From contig JAOZKP010000124.1 in NCBI GenBank assembly GCA_029935295.1, forward strand, positions 1-8,377: a stretch of 8,377 nucleotides of DNA. Direction: 5' to 3'. A program made the position numbers and the translations under genes. Source of the stretch: a bacterium (GTDB taxonomy: Bacteria > Desulfobacterota > Anaeroferrophillalia > Anaeroferrophillales > Tharpellaceae). The notes under the pieces are model-generated. The model ran no database searches and had not been told where the DNA came from. It was given only the letters and a program-made list of their open reading frames with translations. Shown here in pieces: positions 1 through 6,140 of this stretch (position 1 is the first letter of the stretch; every line of letters starts with the position of its first letter).

Positions 1-53
1 ATTTGAGTCCAACGCCGCAATCGGGCAAAAAGGCAATTTTTAGAGGCGCCCAT
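1..53 (-). CDS. Possible 5' end of an unidentified gene running off the window
   Basis: An ATG at 51-53 on the minus strand opens a frame that stays open to the window edge, reading MGASKNCLFARLRRWTQ. A GTG four codons upstream (63-65) is in the same frame. There is no convincing Shine-Dalgarno sequence, and the ATG directly follows the arm of an 8 bp inverted repeat. Seventeen open codons can occur by chance. The N-terminus does not resemble polynucleotide phosphorylase, the usual neighbour after rpsO. I do not recognise it; it may not be a gene at all. Confidence 0.2.
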   Translation of the reverse strand, partial: MGASKNCLFARLRRWTQ

Positions 54-78
54 AAGACGTTTCACTATTGAACGTCTT
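54..78. repeat. 8 bp perfect inverted repeat (hairpin)
   Basis: AAGACGTT (54-61) and AACGTCTT (71-78) are perfect complements around a 9-base loop. Neither strand has a T-run after the second arm, so it is not a standard intrinsic terminator. On the minus strand it lies immediately before the ATG at 51-53, where it could act as a leader hairpin for the next gene. Confidence 0.5.
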
Positions 79-92
79 TAAGGTTCACCACA

Positions 93-105
93 CCACATCA
101 TGTGG
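93..105. promoter_or_regulatory. Operator-like palindrome CCACAT-C-ATGTGG
   Basis: Two perfect 6-base half-sites (93-98 and 100-105) are separated by one base. A tight palindrome of this size downstream of a terminator suits a repressor site for a leftward gene outside the window. A TATAGT hexamer (minus strand, 123-128) lies just upstream, but no convincing -35 element accompanies it. The role is inferred from symmetry alone. Confidence 0.3.
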
Positions 106-150
106 ATTTTCATTACAACTTTACTATACGGATCTAAATATCACAGGAAT

Positions 151-190
151 AAAAAAAACTGCTTCCAGCCTGTGATCTGAAAGCAGTTTT
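151..190 (-). terminator. Rho-independent terminator after rpsO
   Basis: Read on the minus strand, AAAACTGCTT (181-190) pairs perfectly over 10 bp with AAGCAGTTTT (155-164) across a 16-base loop. The 3' side runs into an 8-base T-tract (151-158). It lies about 70 bases after the rpsO stop and probably ends the operon. Its loop has an unusual complement just beyond the T-tract, at 140-147. Confidence 0.88.
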
Positions 191-259
191 CAAATTACTT
201 TAAAACATTAACTCTCGGTACAATTCTGTAAAGGTAACCGTAAATCCGACCGCGCTCTT

Positions 260-529
260 TTAGCGACGCAAGCCCAGGCTGCCAATAACATCTTTGTAGC
301 GTTTAAACTCTTTATTTTTCAGGTATTCGAGCAGGCGCCGTCTCTGGCCAACCAGTTTTAACAGACCACGACGTGAATGGAAATCGTGTTTATGCTCCTT
401 AAAATGATCAGTCAAGTAAGTAATTCTCTCACTCAGCAGAGCAATTTGAACTTCCGGGGAACCGGTATCACTTTCGTGGAGCCTGTATTTTTCAATAATA
501 TCATTTTTCTGACCACATGCAAACGCCAT
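260..529 (-). CDS. rpsO: 30S ribosomal protein S15
   Basis: S15 binds the central domain of 16S rRNA early in 30S assembly and forms an intersubunit bridge with 23S rRNA. The 89-residue product has the normal family length. The signature is complete: DTGSPEVQIALLSERI (residues 21-36), LTDHFKEHKHDFHSRRGLL (39-57), and the basic C-terminal segment with RRRLLEYL (63-70) ending in LGLRR. The ATG at 527-529 has a good AAGGAG ribosome binding site at 540-545, 10 bases upstream. The N-terminus (MAFACGQKND) carries a cysteine at position 5 but the rRNA-binding core is ordinary. It is the last gene of the cluster, with its own promoter candidate at 634-662 and a terminator at 151-190. S15 often represses its own translation through leader structure; the roughly 100-base leader here would allow that, but I cannot prove it. 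Confidence 0.97.
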   Translation of the reverse strand: MAFACGQKNDIIEKYRLHESDTGSPEVQIALLSERITYLTDHFKEHKHDFHSRRGLLKLVGQRRRLLEYLKNKEFKRYKDVIGSLGLRR

Positions 530-539
530 TGGAACTCTT

Positions 540-545
540 CTCCTT
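540..545 (-). promoter_or_regulatory. Shine-Dalgarno sequence of rpsO
   Basis: AAGGAG on the minus strand lies 10 bases before the rpsO ATG. It is the strongest ribosome binding site in the window and fixes the S15 start. Confidence 0.8.
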
Positions 546-563
546 TTTTGCTGATTTATTATT

Positions 564-618
564 TTTTATATAAAATTAAGCTTTTTCAAGTTTTCTTAGC
601 CGGCTTTTCACTTACCGG
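564..618 (-). promoter_or_regulatory. rpsO 5' leader with alternative hairpins
   Basis: The leader between the promoter candidate and rpsO can form CCGG (615-618) with CCGG (600-603) around an 11-base loop, or TTTTC (618-622) with GAAAA (605-609). The two overlap at base 618 and use interleaved arms, so they compete or form a pseudoknot-like arrangement. Further down is the 12-base palindrome TTTTATATAAAA (564-575) in a very AT-rich stretch ahead of the ribosome binding site. Leader structures of this kind are known S15 autoregulatory sites in other bacteria, though they differ in shape between lineages. Confidence 0.35.
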
Positions 619-621
619 AAA

Positions 622-659
622 ACAAGGACGGCGATCCTACCATAAAATAGTCGCCTTGT
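622..659 (-). repeat. Imperfect hairpin after truB, overlapping the rpsO promoter
   Basis: On the minus strand ACAA+GGCGA (651-659) pairs with TCGCC (630-634) and TTGT (622-625), with a 4-base bulge (626-629) and an inner CTA/TAG pair. The T-stretch after it is interrupted (TTGTTTTCC), so any terminator activity for truB transcripts would be weak. The same DNA carries the -35 and -10 elements of the rpsO promoter candidate. Confidence 0.4.
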
Positions 660-662
660 AAA
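634..662 (-). promoter_or_regulatory. Sigma70-type promoter candidate for rpsO
   Basis: The minus strand reads TTTACA (657-662), a 17-base spacer, then TAGGAT (634-639), with TG one base upstream of the -10 as in extended -10 promoters. The predicted start is near 627, giving a leader of about 98 bases before the rpsO ATG. A separate rpsO promoter inside the nusA-infB cluster is well known in E. coli; here it is called from sequence only. Confidence 0.55.
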
Positions 663-671
663 GCTATTGTT

Positions 672-1625
672 TCAACTGGAAGTCGCAGAGATCAATACCC
701 GGCTCATGCGCAGAGATTTGCCATCGACTGTGCCAGTGCCGGAATCGTACAAACGCGCCAGAGCCAACAGGTTGTCAACAGCATCAATCAGTAAAATCTC
801 AATATCGGTGCCGATCTCTGTTAAAACGGCAGCATCTAAATCCGACAATTCAGCCAAATCCAGAGCCATCCCGTGCGCAATTTTATTTTTAAGCTTTTCA
901 TCTGAAATCTGCAGCCGGGGCAGATGCGCCAAAACTGCAAACGGCGACATCAGCGGCGTTTTACCGCCGGCGGCAACCATATCTTCCAACTCTGCTAGAG
1001 TAATGGCCTGATCCAGATTAAAGCTACCGCTCGCTTCGCGCCGCAGTGACCAGATACGCCCGCCGCAACCTAAATCACGACCAACATCCGCTGCCAGGGA
1101 TCTGACATAGGTGCCCCGGGAACAGACTACCCGAAATTCAACCAGCGGCGGTTTATAGGAAAGTAAAGTAAACGAATCTATCTCAATATCACGTTCCGGC
1201 GGTTTAACCTCAACCCCGGCCCGGGCATAAGCGTATAATGGTTTACCTTTTTGTTTTATCGCCGAATAGACCGGCGCAACCTGGGTTATCCGGCCAACGT
1301 AAGCGGCAAACACTGCCGCAATTTTTTCTTCTGAAAAATCTAGCGACCCTGAATGCCGGGCAACAACCTCGCCATCCCGATCCAGAGTATCACTTTCAAC
1401 CCCGAGTTCAATCTCACCGCTGTAGATTTTGCGACTCTCATCCAGGTATTGAATCAACCGGGTCGCCCGGTTCAAGGCAATCGGCAAAACTCCGGTTGCC
1501 AAAGGATCAAGGGTGCCGGTATGACCGACCTTACGGCAACCAAGCAGGCGTTTAATCTTGCCAACGACCCGCTGTGAAGTCAATCCTTCAGGTTTATCGA
1601 TAACCAGAAAACCAAAGTCAGTCAT
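672..1625 (-). CDS. truB: tRNA pseudouridine(55) synthase TruB
   Basis: TruB isomerises uridine 55 in the T-loop of nearly all tRNAs and also acts as a tRNA folding chaperone. The protein is 317 residues from the ATG at 1623-1625, close to family length. It starts with FLVIDKPEGLTS (6-17) and carries the catalytic motif GHTGTLDPLATGVLP (34-48), with D40 as the expected nucleophile. GVESDTLDRDGEV (75-87), the YSAIK segment (120-124) and SRGTYVRSLAADVG (169-182) follow. The last roughly 80 residues match the position of the RNA-binding C-terminal domain. The frame extends upstream to 1676, but those 17 residues lie inside nrnA and precede the conserved N-terminus. The start overlaps the nrnA stop (ATGACTGA, 1618-1625) and lacks a strong ribosome binding site, which points to translational coupling. 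Confidence 0.96.
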   Translation of the reverse strand: MTDFGFLVIDKPEGLTSQRVVGKIKRLLGCRKVGHTGTLDPLATGVLPIALNRATRLIQYLDESRKIYSGEIELGVESDTLDRDGEVVARHSGSLDFSEEKIAAVFAAYVGRITQVAPVYSAIKQKGKPLYAYARAGVEVKPPERDIEIDSFTLLSYKPPLVEFRVVCSRGTYVRSLAADVGRDLGCGGRIWSLRREASGSFNLDQAITLAELEDMVAAGGKTPLMSPFAVLAHLPRLQISDEKLKNKIAHGMALDLAELSDLDAAVLTEIGTDIEILLIDAVDNLLALARLYDSGTGTVDGKSLRMSRVLISATSS

Positions 1626-2607
1626 TAGACTCAAGTTTCTTAAGCTCAGTATCCACCAGAGCAAAGATCTTTTCAATCAGCTCTTCAAGCTTTCCCTGCA
1701 GCCGACAGCCGGCAGCGTTATGATGACCGCCGCCGCCAAAATCTGTAACTAAAGCCGCAACATTGACCAGGCCCCGGGAACGGAAGCTGAATTTATAGTC
1801 ATCCGGGCCGATCTCGCGGGCCATAAAAGCGACCTCAACCCCGGCAATCGAACGGGGATAATTGATCAAGCCGTCAGTATATTCGCCATCAGTCCCGGTT
1901 GCTGCAAACATCGCTTCTGTAACCCAGACCGCCGCCGCCCGTTTTGACCCGGCAATCTGCAGGGTTTCCAGAACCAGCGCCGTCAGTTTAAGACGCTCAA
2001 CCGGCTGACTTTCGTAAACCTGTTGCGTGATTTCCCAGGGCTCAACCCCGCGAGCGACAAGATCGCCGGCTACGGCAAAAGAGCTGGGCGTCGCATTTGA
2101 ATAACGGAAAGAACCGGTGTCGGTAAGGATTGCGGTATAAAGATTGGCGGCAACATTGAGACCAAAACCGGGCTCTAAAACCACTGCCAGTTCATAGATC
2201 AATTCGCCGGTGGCACAGGCATCAGAATAAATCAGATTGATATCGGCCGCCGGATCAGCGGTAAGATGATGATCGATACACAATGAGCGTTTGTAACCGT
2301 TCCAGTCCAAAAGTTCATCGCCGGCTCGGGCAAACTCACTGCAGTCTAAAAGGCAGAGCAGATCACATTCATCCGGCAAACGGTTGACTACCTGATCAGC
2401 TCCGGGCAGAAATTTGTAGCTGTAAGGCACAGTGTCACGATTATAAACTATAACATCTTTGCCTAAGTTGCGTAGAATAAGCGCCAACCCCAGAGATGAT
2501 CCCAAGGCATCACCGTCAGGATCGATATGGCTGGCAATCACCACTGTCCGGGCCGATTCTATGGCCATTAAAGCAAGCGCTCTGACCCCGGGTTCAAGCA
2601 GGCCCAT
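1618..2607 (-). CDS. nrnA: DHH/DHHA1 phosphoesterase, NrnA-type oligoribonuclease / pAp phosphatase
   Basis: This family hydrolyses RNA fragments of two to a few nucleotides, and in many members also 3'-phosphoadenosine 5'-phosphate, using two Mn ions. The 329-residue length is typical. Metal-binding motifs appear in order: SHIDPDGDALGSS (26-38), LLDCS with D88, IDHH (111-114) and LTDTGSFRYSNAT (161-173). The DHHA1 substrate-binding motif GGGGHHNAAGC is at 291-301. The ATG at 2605-2607 has AGGAG 7 bases upstream, embedded in the last codons of rbfA, and the 3' end overlaps truB by 8 bases. Placement between rbfA and truB is common in Firmicutes and deltaproteobacteria. A pure pAp phosphatase role without nanoRNase activity cannot be excluded from sequence. 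Confidence 0.92.
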   Translation of the reverse strand: MGLLEPGVRALALMAIESARTVVIASHIDPDGDALGSSLGLALILRNLGKDVIVYNRDTVPYSYKFLPGADQVVNRLPDECDLLCLLDCSEFARAGDELLDWNGYKRSLCIDHHLTADPAADINLIYSDACATGELIYELAVVLEPGFGLNVAANLYTAILTDTGSFRYSNATPSSFAVAGDLVARGVEPWEITQQVYESQPVERLKLTALVLETLQIAGSKRAAAVWVTEAMFAATGTDGEYTDGLINYPRSIAGVEVAFMAREIGPDDYKFSFRSRGLVNVAALVTDFGGGGHHNAAGCRLQGKLEELIEKIFALVDTELKKLESND

Positions 2608-2611
2608 CTAG

Positions 2612-2968
2612 CTACTCCTCTTCCTTATGAATCTTACTGAAGAGGCCCTCTATATGTTCACCTTTGAGGGTGGTATTGTCGTAACGAAAGTGAAGCTCCG
2701 GAATCCGCTTAAGATGAAGGCGACGCCCCATCTCCCGCCGCATATAGCTGGCCGTACTTTTTAAACCTGAAAACGTATTTTCACGCTCTTCATCACTACC
2801 GTAGACCGTAAAAAAAACCGTCGCGTGGCTTAAGTCAGGAGCAACTTCAACATCCAGGACTGTAACAAAACCGATCCGCGGATCTTTAATCTCCTTAATC
2901 AGCATATTCGAGATCTCACCGCGCAGCTGATCCCCGATGCGCTGACAGCGCTGACTCCGTTCTTTCAT
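2612..2968 (-). CDS. rbfA: 30S ribosome-binding factor A
   Basis: RbfA binds the 30S subunit near the 5' end of 16S rRNA during late maturation and in cold adaptation. The 118-residue product is a type II KH-fold protein with the usual landmarks: RCQRIGDQLRGEISNML (7-23), EIKDPRIGFVTVLDVEV (26-42), the DLSHATVFFTVYG strand (45-57) and RIPELHFRYDNT (88-99). I place the start at the ATG 2966-2968, 25 bases after the infB stop. The frame is open further upstream into infB, but those residues have no counterpart in the family. No clear Shine-Dalgarno sequence precedes this ATG, only a T-rich stretch, so translation probably depends on ribosomes finishing infB. The last codons hold the nrnA ribosome binding site. 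Confidence 0.95.
   Translation of the reverse strand: MKERSQRCQRIGDQLRGEISNMLIKEIKDPRIGFVTVLDVEVAPDLSHATVFFTVYGSDEERENTFSGLKSTASYMRREMGRRLHLKRIPELHFRYDNTTLKGEHIEGLFSKIHKEEE
2615..2619 (-). promoter_or_regulatory. Shine-Dalgarno sequence of nrnA inside the rbfA end
   Basis: AGGAG on the minus strand overlaps the final GAG and TAG codons of rbfA and lies 7 bases before the nrnA ATG. It supports that start and makes nrnA translation depend on the rbfA context. Confidence 0.75.
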
Positions 2969-2993
2969 AAAAAATACCGGCAGAACCCGCCAA

Positions 2994-5834
2994 TTAAAGC
3001 GTGGCTGCGACCTCTTCCATAACAAAAGCTTCGATGACATCACCGGCTTTTATATCGTTGTAATTTTCAATCCCGATACCACATTCAAAACCGGAGGCAA
3101 CCTCTTTGGCATCGTCCTTAAAGCGTTTAAGGGAGGAAATTTTACCCTCGACAATAACCACATTATCACGCAGAAGGCGAATGTCAGCATTACGTTTGAC
3201 CTTGCCATCAATTACGCGGCAACCGGCAATCGTCCCGACCTTGGAAACATTAAAGGCCTCACGAACTTCAGCCCGACCGAGGTAGACTTCACGCACATCC
3301 GGAGCCAGAAGTCCTTCCATCGCCTTTTTCAGATCATCCAGAAGATCGTAAATTACTGTATAGAGGCGAATATCGACATTCTCTTGCTCTGCCAGATGCT
3401 GGGCCTTAAGATCCGGGCGCACATTGAAAGCAACAATGATTGCCTGGGAAGCGGCGGCCAGCATAACGTCGGCCTCTTTAACTCCGCCCACAGCGGCATG
3501 TACAACTTCGACCTTAACCTTGGCTGTGGCCTGTTTTTTCAAGGATTCACTAACCGCTTCAACCGAGCCCTGAACATCGCCCTTAACAATAACATTAAGC
3601 TGTTCAACTGTACCCTCTTCCATCTGATCAAAAAGATCTTCAAGAGAGATTTTACTGGTTTTCGAAATATCCCGCTCACGCGCTTTATGCTGACGGTTTG
3701 AAGTAAGTTCTTTCGCCTGTTTTTCTGATTTAACGACATTGAAATCATCACCGGCGGAAGGTACTCCGCTCAAGCCTAAAATCTCAACCGGAATTGAGGG
3801 ACCGGCACTTTCAATCTGCTGACCACGATCGTCAAGCAATGCCCGAGCCCTACCGCTGTAGAGACCGGCAACGACAAAGTCGCCTGCCTTAACCGTGCCC
3901 TCCTGCACCAGAACTGTGGCAATAGGACCTTTACCCCGATCAAGACGGGATTCGAGAACCACCCCGCTTGCAACTTTGTCGGGATTGGCGGTAATCTCCA
4001 TCATCTCGGCCTGCAGCAGAATCATCTCCAGAAGTGTATCCAGATTACGCTGCTCTTTGGCTGAAACCTCAACAAAAATAGTATCGCCACCCCAATCCTC
4101 AGATAGCAGGCCATGTTCGCTCAACTGACGCCGGACTTCATCCGGACGGGCGTTATCTTTATCAATCTTATTAATCGCGACAATAATCGGAACTTCCGCG
4201 GCCCGGGCATGGTTAATCGATTCAATCGTTGTCGGCATCACGCCATCATCGGCAGCAACTACCAAAATAACGATATCAGTAACTCCGGCCCCGCGAGAAC
4301 GCATCGACGTGAAAGCTTCATGTCCCGGGGTATCAACAAAGGAGATATCACCTTTCTCCAGTGAAACCATATAGGCACCGATATGCTGGGTAATCCCGCC
4401 GGCTTCACCCTCAGCAACCTGGGCTTCACGAATAGCATCCAGAAGTGAGGTTTTACCATGATCAACATGACCCATAATGGTTACTACCGGAGGCCGGCTA
4501 ACCAACTCTTCCGGTTTATCTTCAATCCGCTCAAGAGCCAGTTCTTCATCAAAAGCCACATTCTCAACCGTATGTCCGTACTCTTCGGCAACCAGAACCG
4601 CAGTATCATAATCAATCATCTGATTGATAGTCACCATACTGCCCATACCCATGAGTTTGGCAATCACTTCACCGGATTTGACTCCCATCTTCTTAGCAAG
4701 TTCACCGACCGTAATCGCATCCGTGATCTTGACAATACGTTTGATCATCTTAGGCATGGTAATCTCAGTTTTCTGACCGCCCTTCTTCCTGCTGCCGCGG
4801 CCCTTTCGGCCTTTCCCTCGACCATCAGAGAAGTTGAAATCTTTTATAACTGAGCGGCGTGAACCCTTACGTGTACGCTTATTTGCATCATTGAAACCTT
4901 TGTCAGCTTCAGGTGTAGCATCTTTTTTACGCGATTTACGCCCTTTTTTGGAACTATCAGCCGGAGCATCCTGTGCCGCCGGCATCGGCGCGGCGGCGGG
5001 TTTGGTTCCACCCGGCACGGGCTCAACGCCTTTTTTCTTGGCTTTAGGACGCGGCGGACGGCTGCCGGGACGAGTCCCTAAATCACTCAAAGCCACCCGG
5101 CCGATAACCCGGGCACCGCGTTCATCTTTGCCACCTTTCTTCTTTTTCACGGCAGCGGTATTTTTTTCTTCACCATTTTCAGCATCTGCGGTGACTGCAC
5201 CGGCATCCGCAATCGGGAGACCTTCGGCTGATTCGCCCGCAACTTCAGGCTCAGATTCGCTTCCAGAATCAGCCGGCGCACCAGCATCTTCAGGAGTCGA
5301 CACAACCGCATCTGCGATCTCATCTGATTCCACAACTGTAGATTCTGATTCCGGCTCAACCACTTCCGTTGCGACCTCAGATGCATCACTCTCTGCAACT
5401 ACGGTTTCTGCAACCGGTTCAGCCTCCGGAGCCGTGTCAGCAACGGTTTCGACACTATCTTCCGGTGTTTCTGTAACTCCAGTATCTACCGCAGCCAAAG
5501 CATCATCCACCTCGACACTTGCCGGAGCTTCTGAAGATTCAGCTTCAGAGATGTCAGCAACAGCCTCCTCGACAATTTCAGGAGCAGCCGGTTTAACCAC
5601 TTTGCGCCGCCGCCGCCGAACTGAAGAGCCCACCCGTTTTTCAACCACATCAGGACCTTGATGCTGTGTGCACCAGGCTTTGACCCGGCCAACATCTTCG
5701 TCACTTAAAGGACTGAATTTAGTACTGACTTCAATCTCCAAGCTCTCAAGTATCGTAATAAGCTCGGTCTCTTTCAATTTCAAGACCCGTGACAACTCAT
5801 AAACTTTAGTTTTCTTTTTTTCCCGCAGAATCAA
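2994..5834 (-). CDS. infB: Translation initiation factor IF-2
   Basis: IF-2 is the GTPase that brings fMet-tRNA to the 30S P site and promotes subunit joining. The 946-residue protein has an IF2_N domain (about 5-55), an acidic Ala/Glu/Val/Ser-rich linker (about 85-225), a Lys/Arg/Gly-rich segment (about 228-370), and a second IF2_N-like domain (about 371-425). The G domain carries GHVDHGKT (455-462), GITQHIG (480-486), DTPGH (501-505), NKID (555-558) and SAK (591-593). Domains II, III and the tRNA-binding domain IV follow. Length and linker resemble long proteobacterial IF-2 forms. The start is TTG at 5832-5834, supported by AGGGAGT 8 bases upstream and by the conserved KVYELSRVLKL beginning at residue 10. 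ylxR lies 27 bases upstream and rbfA 25 bases downstream. Shorter isoforms from internal starts are known in E. coli but cannot be judged here. Confidence 0.97.
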   Translation of the reverse strand: MILREKKKTKVYELSRVLKLKETELITILESLEIEVSTKFSPLSDEDVGRVKAWCTQHQGPDVVEKRVGSSVRRRRRKVVKPAAPEIVEEAVADISEAESSEAPASVEVDDALAAVDTGVTETPEDSVETVADTAPEAEPVAETVVAESDASEVATEVVEPESESTVVESDEIADAVVSTPEDAGAPADSGSESEPEVAGESAEGLPIADAGAVTADAENGEEKNTAAVKKKKGGKDERGARVIGRVALSDLGTRPGSRPPRPKAKKKGVEPVPGGTKPAAAPMPAAQDAPADSSKKGRKSRKKDATPEADKGFNDANKRTRKGSRRSVIKDFNFSDGRGKGRKGRGSRKKGGQKTEITMPKMIKRIVKITDAITVGELAKKMGVKSGEVIAKLMGMGSMVTINQMIDYDTAVLVAEEYGHTVENVAFDEELALERIEDKPEELVSRPPVVTIMGHVDHGKTSLLDAIREAQVAEGEAGGITQHIGAYMVSLEKGDISFVDTPGHEAFTSMRSRGAGVTDIVILVVAADDGVMPTTIESINHARAAEVPIIVAINKIDKDNARPDEVRRQLSEHGLLSEDWGGDTIFVEVSAKEQRNLDTLLEMILLQAEMMEITANPDKVASGVVLESRLDRGKGPIATVLVQEGTVKAGDFVVAGLYSGRARALLDDRGQQIESAGPSIPVEILGLSGVPSAGDDFNVVKSEKQAKELTSNRQHKARERDISKTSKISLEDLFDQMEEGTVEQLNVIVKGDVQGSVEAVSESLKKQATAKVKVEVVHAAVGGVKEADVMLAAASQAIIVAFNVRPDLKAQHLAEQENVDIRLYTVIYDLLDDLKKAMEGLLAPDVREVYLGRAEVREAFNVSKVGTIAGCRVIDGKVKRNADIRLLRDNVVIVEGKISSLKRFKDDAKEVASGFECGIGIENYNDIKAGDVIEAFVMEEVAATL

Positions 5835-5842
5835 GGTTGCTT

Positions 5843-5849
5843 ACTCCCT
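5843..5849 (-). promoter_or_regulatory. Shine-Dalgarno sequence selecting the TTG start of infB
   Basis: AGGGAGT on the minus strand lies 8 bases before the TTG at 5832-5834. No ATG or GTG is available between it and the conserved IF2_N residues, so it decides in favour of the TTG start. Confidence 0.7.
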
Positions 5850-5861
5850 AACTTAAATCTG

Positions 5862-6140
5862 TTATTTTTCACACTCAACTTGCAAACGTTCACAGCTCTC
5901 CCGATCCAGGGCCTCAGCCCCAAACGGCAAACGGCCAAATCGACGCTTACCGGTGAGAAAACTAGTTAAACATTCTCCGTTTCGACAAATATAGTAACCC
6001 CGGCCCGGAGACCGAAATCGATAATCATAATAGAGTTTACCATCATCTGCAACCAGACGGCAAAGACTCTCTTTTGCTAACCTCCGGCGACAGACCAGAC
6101 AGGTTCGCAATGGAACTTTTGCAGACTTATTCTTTAACAT
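5862..6140 (-). CDS. ylxR: YlxR-family (DUF448) small RNA-binding protein
   Basis: YlxR proteins are small basic proteins almost always encoded between nusA and infB. Nucleic-acid binding has been proposed from structure, and roles with RNase P or as a regulator have been suggested in Firmicutes; the function in this lineage is not settled. The 92-residue product shows the family hallmarks: VPLRTCLVCRRR (9-20), LCRLVADDGKLYYD (26-39), SPGRGYYIC (44-52), and the basic KRRFGRL stretch. Four cysteines form a CX2C pair (14, 17) and a CX4C pair (52, 57), which could bind a metal; C27 lies between. The ATG at 6138-6140 lies inside the nusA 3' end (14-base overlap), with GGAAG about 9 bases upstream, so expression is probably coupled to nusA. 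Confidence 0.92.
   Translation of the reverse strand: MLKNKSAKVPLRTCLVCRRRLAKESLCRLVADDGKLYYDYRFRSPGRGYYICRNGECLTSFLTGKRRFGRLPFGAEALDRESCERLQVECEK

Noticed and set aside
377..661. 94-codon plus-strand ORF across rpsO and its leader
   Set aside because: It runs antisense to rpsO and through its AT-rich leader and promoter, with no ribosome binding site or known motif.
1626..1676. 17-residue N-terminal extension of truB
   Set aside because: It lies inside nrnA in another frame, and the conserved TruB start fits the ATG that overlaps the nrnA stop.
2969..3043. Extension of rbfA upstream into infB
   Set aside because: The extra residues are the shifted-frame reading of the infB C-terminus and precede the family N-terminus found at the ATG at 2968.
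4834..5661. 275-codon plus-strand ORF rich in Ser, Thr and Ala
   Set aside because: It is antisense to the low-complexity acidic and basic linker of infB; the GC-rich Ala/Glu/Val codons of that linker keep the opposite frame open. No start signal or domain is visible.
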